NCBI GenBank assembly: GCA_035628505.1
Contig: DASPJR010000084.1
Span: 1-28,012 of the forward strand
DNA from: DASPJR01 sp035628505
Lineage (GTDB): Bacteria; Planctomycetota; SZUA-567; H5-PLA8
Direction of reading: 5' to 3'
DNA length: 28,012 nt
Shown here: in pieces, positions 15,647 to 22,879 of the stretch
Layout: every line of letters starts with the position of its first letter
Numbering within the stretch: position 1 is the stretch's first letter
The notes under the pieces: generated by a model
Database searches by the model: none
Told to the model about the DNA's origin: nothing
Seen by the model: only the letters and a program-made list of their open reading frames with translations
Made by a program: the position numbers and the translations under genes

Positions 15647-17677
15647 GTGGAAAGCAGAACGATGACCTCACGTGGCGCTGAAGACAACATACGACACATC
15701 GCGGAGGCAATTCAGGATGCATTCTGGCTCAGCAATGCCGCGTGTACTGAAATTATTTACGTGAACTCCGCCTATGAGAAGATCTGGGGCCGCTCCTGCC
15801 AGAGCCTTTATGAGAAGCCGTGTTCCTTTCTAGATGCCGTTCACGCCGACGACCGGCCTCAGACGCAGACGGTGCTGGAGAAAAGTCCGCCAGGCGAGGC
15901 CCTTAAACTCCAGTACCGGATTGTTCGACCCGATAGTTCCCTGCGTTGGATCTCAACTCAACGCTACCCGGTTATGGATTCCTCCGGAAACGTCATTCGC
16001 CTGATTCATCTCGCGCAGGACAACACCGAACGCAGGGGCATCGAGGACGCGCTGCAGGAGAAAGCACGTCTGGCAATGCTCATCGCGGACGTCAACTCCG
16101 TATTGTCGGGCGACAAGAACCTGGTGGATACGCTGCAGGCCTGCGTTGAGCTGATCGTCCGTTACCTGGATTTTTCATTTGCCGCAATCTGGTGCGCGGA
16201 GGCACAGAGTCAGACCCTGGAACTCAAAGCCGTAACAGATGTGCAGGGAAATGGCGGAGTGCCCGGCTCAATGATCTCCGAAGTTACTGAGACACGGCGT
16301 TGCAGTATCAAGCTGGGGGTGCCCACGAGGCCGGGGAATTCCGTAAAAGAGAACAGTGTCGTTTCAACCGTCTACCCCTTGTTGGTCGATGAGCGGCTGG
16401 TTGGCGTTCTTGCGCTGCAATCAACGTCGCCCTGCACCGGGCCGCTCAGCCATGCGTTGGAAACCCTGGCGCGCTCACTGGCTCTGGGCATCAGCCGCAA
16501 ATGCATCGAACAGGCACGCGCCAATCTTGAAGAGCAACTCCGACAGGCGCAGAAGATGGACGCCGTCGGCCAACTCGCGGGCGGCATCGCGCACGACTTT
16601 AACAACATACTCACCATTGTGAACGCGCGCAGCCAGCTGCTCATGAGTGCGCACAAGCATGATTCGAAAACCATGCGCGATCTCGAGCTCATCTATAAGT
16701 CAGGTGAACGGGCGGCAGCCCTCACCCGGCAACTGCTGGCCTTCAGCCGCCAGCAGGTGCTTGAGCCCAGAGTATTAGATCTCAATTCAATTATCAGCAA
16801 TATGCAGAAACTCCTGCGCAGGCTGATTCGCGAAGATATCGCTTTGAGCATCGTTCCAGGATCCACGATCAGGCCCGTGAAAGCCGATCCCGGACAGATC
16901 GAACAAGTCATCTTCAATCTGGTTGTGAACGCGCGCGACGCGATGCCACGCGGTGGCAGCCTGGTGCTCGAAACCTTTAATGAAAAAGTACACGCCACGG
17001 ATCGACGCAACGGGAACGATGCAAAACCCGGATGCTATACGGTTCTGTCCGTCAGCGATAACGGGTGCGGCATATCCGCCGATATTCTCCCCCGCATCTT
17101 TGAGCCATTCTTTACAACGAAGGAGAAAACGACCAATACCGGGCTGGGGCTTTCCACGGCGTACGGCATTGTTAAACAAAGCGGTGGTCACATTACCGTG
17201 AATAGCGTCCTCGAGCGCGGCACCTGCTTCAAAATCTACCTGCCCCACTGCGAAGGCGCGGTGGCGTCATACAGCAGCAGCATGGCTCCCGCCGTTTGTG
17301 GAGGCAATGAGGTCATCCTTGTGGTCGAGGACGAGGAGAGTGTCCGCGAACTGGTTCACGATCTTCTAGGCATGTATGGCTACCAGGTGCTTGAAGCGAG
17401 CGACGGGTTGGAAGCGCTGCGAATCTGCGAGGGCCACGCCACGAATATTGACATGGTTTTGTCGGACGTGGTCATGCCCGGGATGGGCGGCCCGGAAATG
17501 GCCGAGCACATCCTCAAGCGCCGGCCGAACACAAAGATTTTATTTACTTCGGGCTATACCGATCACCCGATCATCAACAAGGGCGTATCGGACGCCACGA
17601 TTAACTTTCTACGCAAGCCATTCACGCCGGCTGGCCTCGCGTGCAAAGTCCGGGAGGTTCTCGACGTAACAAAGTAG
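15647..17677 (+). CDS. Hybrid histidine kinase: PAS-GAF-HisKA-HATPase-REC
   Basis: I choose GTG 15647 as the start because AGAGGGA (15634-15640) lies six nt upstream; an in-frame ATG at 15605 has no such site and adds 14 residues. The 676-residue soluble protein has PAS (about 14-130, ending DNTERR), GAF (about 145-285) and HisKA with His316 (GGIAHDFNN). The ATPase has NLVVNARDAMPRGG (424) and TNTGLGLSTAYG (497), and the receiver (about 555-672) has Asp607 and Lys657. GAF modules bind cyclic nucleotides, haem or other small ligands; which one cannot be told here. It is divergent from the sigma-54 regulator and shares a candidate operator region, so the two are a plausible kinase-regulator pair. 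The core is paralogous to those at 8251 and 10822. Confidence 0.93.
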   Translation: MESRTMTSRGAEDNIRHIAEAIQDAFWLSNAACTEIIYVNSAYEKIWGRSCQSLYEKPCSFLDAVHADDRPQTQTVLEKSPPGEALKLQYRIVRPDSSLRWISTQRYPVMDSSGNVIRLIHLAQDNTERRGIEDALQEKARLAMLIADVNSVLSGDKNLVDTLQACVELIVRYLDFSFAAIWCAEAQSQTLELKAVTDVQGNGGVPGSMISEVTETRRCSIKLGVPTRPGNSVKENSVVSTVYPLLVDERLVGVLALQSTSPCTGPLSHALETLARSLALGISRKCIEQARANLEEQLRQAQKMDAVGQLAGGIAHDFNNILTIVNARSQLLMSAHKHDSKTMRDLELIYKSGERAAALTRQLLAFSRQQVLEPRVLDLNSIISNMQKLLRRLIREDIALSIVPGSTIRPVKADPGQIEQVIFNLVVNARDAMPRGGSLVLETFNEKVHATDRRNGNDAKPGCYTVLSVSDNGCGISADILPRIFEPFFTTKEKTTNTGLGLSTAYGIVKQSGGHITVNSVLERGTCFKIYLPHCEGAVASYSSSMAPAVCGGNEVILVVEDEESVRELVHDLLGMYGYQVLEASDGLEALRICEGHATNIDMVLSDVVMPGMGGPEMAEHILKRRPNTKILFTSGYTDHPIINKGVSDATINFLRKPFTPAGLACKVREVLDVTK

Positions 17678-17888
17678 GCGGGCTATTGTGTACGCAGAAT
17701 CGCGTGTGCTGGATCGTGGCTACGGCGCGCTTGGACGGTGATGTTCCGGACCACACTGATGAATCGGTATTCGGCTTCGCTGCGGAGAAGCGCATGTTGA
17801 GCCTGCTCTGGCACAGGAGTGTGTTCGCATCGCCTGATCACACGGCAGTGCGCACGGCGGGAAAGACAATTGGATATGACTGGAATAT

Positions 17889-18206
17889 TTATATAGTCTC
17901 GGGAAGGCCCAATCCTTGAAGCAATATTTTTTTATCGCTGAGATCGCCGATGACGCGAGTGTGCGGCGCTGGAAAGGTTTTCATCAGCGTGGGCGTGACG
18001 AGAATGCGTTCCAGTAAGGCGGCACCAGGCGTTTCAAGAACATCGACAATGGTTAAATCAACCACCAACCTGCGTTCTTGAATCAATGCGTTGAGGTTTG
18101 CGATTGCTCGGGCGGATGCGGGCGCTCTTCCGGCAACATAAAGCGTCAAAACCACGCGACCATCCGGTTCGGTCGCACCTTCTGGCCGAAGCCGTGCCAC
18201 CGTCAT
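17889..18206 (-). CDS. kaiB: KaiB-family protein
   Basis: The 105-residue product is a KaiB domain: VVLTLYVAGRAPASARAIANL (about 18-38), VDLTIVDVLETPGAALLERILVTPTLMKTFPAP and RVIGDLSDKKILLQGLGL follow the family pattern through to the end. KaiB has a thioredoxin-like fold that can switch form and bind the CI ring of KaiC. In cyanobacteria this starts dephosphorylation; in KaiA-less bacteria KaiB speeds KaiC disassembly or ATP turnover. The start ATG 18206 has GGAGGAG (18215-18221) eight nt upstream; an in-frame ATG at 18230 has a weaker site. It begins 26 nt after the kaiC stop, as last gene of the operon. It is convergent with the kinase ending at 17677. Confidence 0.93.
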   Translation of the reverse strand: MTVARLRPEGATEPDGRVVLTLYVAGRAPASARAIANLNALIQERRLVVDLTIVDVLETPGAALLERILVTPTLMKTFPAPHTRVIGDLSDKKILLQGLGLPETI

Positions 18207-18232
18207 CCTCTTCTCTCCTCCGTGCTGCATAC

Positions 18233-19963
18233 TCAGGATAATAATTTCCTGCTGCCATGTTGAACCGGCAGGTCGGCACGGCGGCGATTACGAACTTCAC
18301 GCTGTGTCTGGATCCATTGTTCCTGCTGCGCTTTCTTCTGACTCAGCAGTGCTTCTAGCTCAGCCTCGCGCAATTTCAATTCACGTTTGGCCAGTTCAAT
18401 GCGGGTCAGCGCCTCTGCCTGGGAATTCTTGAGCTGCTCGCGCCTGCATTCAAATTCTATTTCGCAGGCATGCTGCTGCAGTCTTTCCTGGTTCTCACGC
18501 TGCCAGCGTGCCGTGCCCATCAGCACCTCGCCTTCAACGCTATAGACATCGGTCAGATCGATGCCGTTATCGCTGAGCACCAGTTCACGAACCTGGTTAG
18601 AGTGCCCCATGCCGCGCGACTTTACAATGGTGATTGCGCGGTTGCGCTCACCCGCACGGATTTGGTATGAGAGGTGAATCCATGTGTCCGCTATCGTCGA
18701 AATCTGGAGCGGTGTGGCCTCCACATTGTCAAAGGCACCCTGCAGCAACGTTGTACAAACGACCGTGATCTTGCGCTGCTTGGCGAATGAAATTATCCGG
18801 GAAACGACGTTTGCGGCATGGCTGACTCCGCCCACCCGCACAAGCGACGACAGCGGATCAATAACCATGCAGAGGGGCTGGTGTTCGCAGACCAGCGCTT
18901 GAATGCGCAGGAAATGCTCGTCGGAGCTTTGGGACTCGGCCTCCACCGAGTACATGCGCAGCATTCCTGAGCGCTTGAACTTTGAAAGAGGCAGGTTGAC
19001 CGAATTAAAATTGCGCACGATTTGATCACTGGATTCATCGTAGCTGATGTACAGCGTCCGTTCACCGCGCTCGCACGCTGCCTTGGCAAAGGCTCCGCAT
19101 AAGGTCGACTTCGCCGTCCCCGGCTGACCGGAGATGAGAATGCCTGTCGCGCGGTAGTAACCGCCTCCGAGCATGGTATCCAGACGCGCCACGCCTGAAC
19201 TTACGCGATCGGTGGAAACCGGGTAATCCAACTCTGTCTTGGCGGCTGAGGCAATCTCGATTCCATTTGGGCCGATGATCATTGACAGCTCGCTGGTGGA
19301 CGCATTGGAGCCGCGGTATTTCAGAATGCGCAAGCTGCGCAATGCAACGCGTTCCACAAGTTCATGGTGTAAGGAGATCACGCAATCGCAGATAAAGGGC
19401 AGATATTCCAGCCGCGGATTGACCATGTTGCAGTCCGTCTTTGCCGTTACAATGCCGGTCAATTGGCTCTCAAGCAACCAGTTATTGAGCCGTGCGATTT
19501 CACGCCGTTCGGCGACTGCATCATTCAACAGGGAAAGCAGCACATCAATTCCATCAAAAACAACCCGTCGTGCCCCTGATTCGTCTGCTTTGGCTTTGAC
19601 TGCCGCGAGAATTCCATTCAGATCGAACTTGCCTGCTTGCAAATGATCTGGCGAGATCTGGGCGTCCAGAAAAAAAAGCTTCTTGCTTACGATTTTATTT
19701 AAATCCCATTTAAAATTCTGACAATTCGCAATGATCTGGAGTGAACTTTCTTCAAACGCGACAAATATACCCGAAACCCCCTGTCGCACCCCGGTCACAA
19801 GAGTCTGCAAGGCAAAAATAGTCTTGCCGCACCCTGGACCGCCCACAACAAGTGTTGTCCTGCTATCCGGAAGCCCGCCACCGGAGACCTCGTCAAACCC
19901 AGGAATGCCCGTCCTGATTCTTGGCTGATTGAACGGTCGCGGTTTCGCTGGAGTTGTAGGCAT
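18233..19963 (-). CDS. kaiC: KaiC-family ATPase/autokinase with C-terminal coiled coil
   Basis: Two RecA-like KaiC domains are fused. CI (about 15-245) has Walker A GGPGCGKT (41-48) and catalytic FEES (70-73). CII (about 250-490) has GQPGTAKS (279-286), YDES (308-311, Asp where cyanobacterial KaiC has Glu) and QISTIADT (420-427). In the last motif Ser422 and Thr423 match the two autophosphorylation sites of cyanobacterial KaiC. After residue 485 a highly charged helix of about 80 residues (ELAKRELKLREAELEALL-type heptads) makes a coiled coil. Such a tail, also known from Rhodobacter sphaeroides KaiC, can join two hexamers. The start is placed at ATG 19963; the frame continues to a TTG at 20119 without homologous sequence. 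It lies between the Ser/Thr kinase gene and kaiB. No kaiA is present. Confidence 0.93.
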   Translation of the reverse strand: MPTTPAKPRPFNQPRIRTGIPGFDEVSGGGLPDSRTTLVVGGPGCGKTIFALQTLVTGVRQGVSGIFVAFEESSLQIIANCQNFKWDLNKIVSKKLFFLDAQISPDHLQAGKFDLNGILAAVKAKADESGARRVVFDGIDVLLSLLNDAVAERREIARLNNWLLESQLTGIVTAKTDCNMVNPRLEYLPFICDCVISLHHELVERVALRSLRILKYRGSNASTSELSMIIGPNGIEIASAAKTELDYPVSTDRVSSGVARLDTMLGGGYYRATGILISGQPGTAKSTLCGAFAKAACERGERTLYISYDESSDQIVRNFNSVNLPLSKFKRSGMLRMYSVEAESQSSDEHFLRIQALVCEHQPLCMVIDPLSSLVRVGGVSHAANVVSRIISFAKQRKITVVCTTLLQGAFDNVEATPLQISTIADTWIHLSYQIRAGERNRAITIVKSRGMGHSNQVRELVLSDNGIDLTDVYSVEGEVLMGTARWQRENQERLQQHACEIEFECRREQLKNSQAEALTRIELAKRELKLREAELEALLSQKKAQQEQWIQTQREVRNRRRADLPVQHGSRKLLS

Positions 19964-20103
19964 ATAATGAAAATCCCAGATGCGAGACAGGAGCCTTTGT
20001 GATAGTTCGGCCGCTTCTTCCTGCGACCGCTTACACGTTTTGTTGGGGCTCTTGTAACTCGTCAACGGGCGTTTTCCACAAAAAACTGTCGAGCAATAAT
20101 GTG

Positions 20104-21558
20104 CTACATTGCGCCGCAATTCGCGCGTGCAGAGACTGGAAGCTTTTTAATTCTCAGCAATTGCGTTTCAATAACGCTGCGTTCTTTGTTGATAATTCGG
20201 AGTTTTGCGAGCAGTTTAACACGGAGTACCAATTCATTGCTGTTTAACGGTTTCGCCAGGTAATCGGTCATTCCTCGGTCCAGCGCGCTTAAAATTGTAC
20301 CACAATCGGTTTCACCTGAAATAATGAGAACCGCCAGTTCCTGGAATCCCTTGATACTGCGGAAACATTGTGCCAGCTCAACGCCGTTCATGCGTGGCAT
20401 CAACAAATCCAAAACGGCCACATCCGGATTGACTGATGGCAAATCATTCAGGGCCTGTGCTGGATTTGTAAATCCCGCTGTTTCGAATCCAGCCAGATCC
20501 AATGTGTCTCGAACGGCCTCAAGCACGCCAGGGTCGTCATCGACGCAGAGCACCTTCGGCCGAAGGCACTGCCTTGGCGCCAGTCTGTGCGATCCGGAGT
20601 CGCCTGCCAGGGAATCCCCTTTTAATCTGGAGAGCACCATTTGCAGCGCACGAACGAGTTCGCTTGCGTTCTTGTAACGCCTCTCCGGGTTTTCATCCAG
20701 GCAGCGGTCAATGACTTGCAGAAGTTCAGAGTCGATCTTCGATGCGTTCTTCTGAAGGAGCGGCGGTTTTCCGGCAAGCTGCCGTAAGTGATAGGTTTGA
20801 TCGTACGGAAGTCCGTACGGCAGCGTTCCCGTGAGAAGCTCACAGAGCGTCGCGCCAATGGCGTACACATCCGATGCCGGCGTTGGCGCCTGGCCCAGAA
20901 GCAGTTCGGGGGCTAAAAATCCGAGAGTTCCAGAAATCGACTGCGACGATGCCGTCTCTTCGCGCGCATCCGCTTCAAGTGCGGCAAGCCCCAGATCCAG
21001 AATTTTCACTACACCATCACTGGACCGGATCAGAATGTTCTCCGATTTCACGTCGCGGTGGAGAATGCCGGCTCGGTGCGCAGCACTAGTCGCCCTTGCC
21101 GCACACAGGCAGATATCGACCGCAACGGTTTCACTCAACGGACGCCCGTACCGCGTCATATGCAGACCCAGCATCTCGTACGCGGTGCACCCTTTGACGT
21201 ATTCCATCACCATGAAGTTTATGCCGCTGAGCGGTTCGGAATCGATATCCAGGACTTTGATGAGGTTGGGATGGTCGAGCTGCGCCGTGATATGGCCCTC
21301 CCGCAGGAATCGCGGGAGGTTCGAGGCAGACGCTTCTTTCAGAATTTTGACCGCGACGTGAACATTCAAGCGGTTGTGCCAGCCTTGGTAAACTGTTCCC
21401 ATTCCGCCTTCGCCGATCTTGGCCAGCAGCGTGACGCCGCCCAAAATAATTTGTCTGCCACTCCGTTGAAGCCTGGCAAATAGCGGATCGTCCTTGGCCA
21501 GTGGAGAGAGTTTCGGCTCGTTCGGACGCATGCTGTCTGGCGCAGAAAAAGCAATCAT
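20104..21558 (-). CDS. Ser/Thr protein kinase fused to a response-regulator receiver
   Basis: The 484-residue soluble protein has a PknB-like kinase domain (about 37-312): glycine loop GEGGMG (49-54), ATP-binding Lys71 in VAVK, catalytic HRDVKSEN (167-174), DLG (188-190, the variant of DFG) and APE (216-218). Residues 332-455 form a complete receiver: acidic CVDDDPG (338-344), phosphoacceptor Asp384 in VLDLLMP, Ser in IISGE (413-415) and Lys436. No membrane segment or PASTA repeats are present, unlike most PknB. The fusion implies that a histidine-kinase phosphorelay can switch a Ser/Thr kinase. Its place between a receiver-like protein and kaiC suggests that KaiC or its partners could be substrates. 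ATG 21558 follows CCGGAG with about six-nt spacing. Confidence 0.93.
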   Translation of the reverse strand: MIAFSAPDSMRPNEPKLSPLAKDDPLFARLQRSGRQIILGGVTLLAKIGEGGMGTVYQGWHNRLNVHVAVKILKEASASNLPRFLREGHITAQLDHPNLIKVLDIDSEPLSGINFMVMEYVKGCTAYEMLGLHMTRYGRPLSETVAVDICLCAARATSAAHRAGILHRDVKSENILIRSSDGVVKILDLGLAALEADAREETASSQSISGTLGFLAPELLLGQAPTPASDVYAIGATLCELLTGTLPYGLPYDQTYHLRQLAGKPPLLQKNASKIDSELLQVIDRCLDENPERRYKNASELVRALQMVLSRLKGDSLAGDSGSHRLAPRQCLRPKVLCVDDDPGVLEAVRDTLDLAGFETAGFTNPAQALNDLPSVNPDVAVLDLLMPRMNGVELAQCFRSIKGFQELAVLIISGETDCGTILSALDRGMTDYLAKPLNSNELVLRVKLLAKLRIINKERSVIETQLLRIKKLPVSARANCGAM

Positions 21559-21636
21559 TCCGAACTCCGGTTTCTGGTTCGCAATCGATTTATGTGAACC
21601 CCTTCGCCTGCAGTTTTGTTCAAACGATCACGACGG

Positions 21637-22140
21637 TCATACCGCGGGCATAAACGAACTTGACGCCGTCTCGCCGAAGTCCAGCAACGGAATGCGGGTA
21701 CGCCCGAGCGGCCGTTGCGCGCTGGCGCTGTCATTGACGGTGCGCAGAATCAGTTTCGGAAGGCTCGTGGTGACGATGGGTTTCTTCAGAATCCAGGCGT
21801 AATTTTCACTCATGAGCTCGCGCACTATTCCCGGGATGAGCACTCGATCGGTCAATAGGATCGCCGGCACGCTGCGCAGTTGATTGCAACAGGCCCGGAG
21901 ATTCGCCACAAGCGTGCGCCCATCAAGTCCATCCATGTCCCAGTCCGCCAGAATCAGCTTCGGCAGCGCTTCCGGCGCAAACTCCGCTGCTTCCTCGAGT
22001 GACTCGGCCTGCCTGACCCGGATATTGGAACTCTCCAGCACCATCCGAATGAGGGTGCTTTCCGAAGATTGTGCATGCACAAACAGGATCGGAAACGCTG
22101 GCGGGCTTGGGAGCCTGCTGTCGAACAAAAAGTGTCCCAT
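21637..22140 (-). CDS. Receiver-like protein with degenerate acidic pocket
   Basis: The 167-residue protein is a single receiver fold (about 17-135) with a short tail. Asp66 (LILADWDMDG) stands at the phosphoacceptor position, with conserved Thr97 and Lys120. The two acidic residues that bind Mg2+ at the start of a receiver are absent: the stretch reads ILFVHAQSS, with His22-Ala23 in their place. Normal aspartyl phosphorylation is therefore doubtful, and it may be a pseudo-receiver that works by binding a partner. KaiA and CikA of cyanobacteria also use pseudo-receivers, CikA to bind KaiB; any parallel is inference. It is the first gene of the Kai operon, with a strong GGAGGT site seven nt before ATG 22140 and a sigma-54-type promoter upstream. 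Confidence 0.82.
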   Translation of the reverse strand: MGHFLFDSRLPSPPAFPILFVHAQSSESTLIRMVLESSNIRVRQAESLEEAAEFAPEALPKLILADWDMDGLDGRTLVANLRACCNQLRSVPAILLTDRVLIPGIVRELMSENYAWILKKPIVTTSLPKLILRTVNDSASAQRPLGRTRIPLLDFGETASSSFMPAV

Positions 22141-22456
22141 GGAGCTGACCTCCGTTTGGAAGAGTTGTTTTTTTTATAGGCAACATGCTGAATGCAAAGA
22201 ATATGCCAAGACGCTCTCGACGCTCTCGCTTGAATGGTCGTTCAGTTTTCCAGAATTACCGACAGTCTGCACTTCCGTGTGATCAGCCGTGCACGCCGGC
22301 ACTCCTGGTTTCGGACTACGCGCTGCTCTGGGACTTTTAACAGTAGGGGCGCAGTGCTTTGAGCCTTTCGCGTCCAACTCAAATTGGGAGCGGCGCAACA
22401 TGAAGCTCTGTTTGCAAGCATTCGGGACTGGAGGGAATAGACGCGAGCCGATCAGT
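22141..22456. other. Intergenic region upstream of the Kai operon
   Basis: These 316 bp lie between the lipoprotein gene end and the first Kai-operon gene, both on the - strand. They hold the -24/-12 element, a tandem 9-bp repeat (ACGCTCTCG at 22211-22219 and 22220-22228) just upstream of it, and the 14-mer TCCAGAATTACCGA (22249-22262). No gene and no clear terminator with a T-run is visible. Confidence 0.5.
22193..22208 (-). promoter_or_regulatory. Sigma-54 (-24/-12) promoter of the Kai operon
   Basis: On the - strand TGGCAT-ATTCT-TTGCA matches the consensus TGGCAC-N5-TTGCW at all but one position, with GG-N10-GC intact. Transcription would start near 22182, about 42 nt before ATG 22140. 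The consensus is established knowledge; promoter use is inferred. Confidence 0.75.
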
Positions 22457-22879
22457 TCACTTCCCATCGATGGGACTTTTGAGAACAATCGCCTGAGGAT
22501 CTCCTTTGAGATCATAGACGAAGGGACCTCGCATGCGACTTGTGACCACAATGCGGTGCGGCTCTGCCATGCAGATGGCTTCCACTTTGCCGGCGACTCT
22601 GATGGTGGCTCCACCCGTCGTCGCTAAGGCGGTCCGTAGGTCTGGCCCAAGGTCGACAATGCTCTTGTCTGTCAGTCCTGCCGCACGCATGAGCGCCAGG
22701 ATATCCTCTGCGCCAAGCTCTGCGGCGTATCGATTGGGATTCGCAATTACGCCGTTGTGTGATGTTGCCAGAGCCAGGCTATTACCTGTGGTATTCCGCT
22801 TTCGACAGCCTGTAACTGCCAGGCTCATCATTAAAATCACAGGCCACAGGATCACTCGTTTATATTTTAAGATATTCAT
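22457..22879 (-). CDS. Small lipoprotein of the chaperone-secretin operon
   Basis: The 140-residue protein starts with a basic region and hydrophobic stretch ending in the lipobox AVTGC, with Cys25 as the predicted lipidated residue. The mature part of about 116 residues is not recognised; it includes a helical AELGAEDILALMRAAGLTD segment and a beta-rich C terminus. The ATG at 22879 overlaps the secretin stop by 4 nt (ATGA) and has AAGGAG five nt upstream, so it is translationally coupled to the secretin. By position it could be a secretin pilotin, which are small lipoproteins that take secretins to the outer membrane. That role is inferred from context, not from sequence similarity. Confidence 0.78.
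   Translation of the reverse strand: MNILKYKRVILWPVILMMSLAVTGCRKRNTTGNSLALATSHNGVIANPNRYAAELGAEDILALMRAAGLTDKSIVDLGPDLRTALATTGGATIRVAGKVEAICMAEPHRIVVTSRMRGPFVYDLKGDPQAIVLKSPIDGK

Noticed and set aside
17641..17919. 92-codon + strand frame between the PAS-GAF kinase and kaiB
   Set aside because: It overlaps the ends of both well-supported genes and resembles no protein; the interval is simply a convergent junction.
22174..22614. 146-codon - strand frame between the lipoprotein and the Kai operon
   Set aside because: It overlaps the lipoprotein gene in another frame, lacks a ribosome binding site and would cover the -24/-12 promoter.
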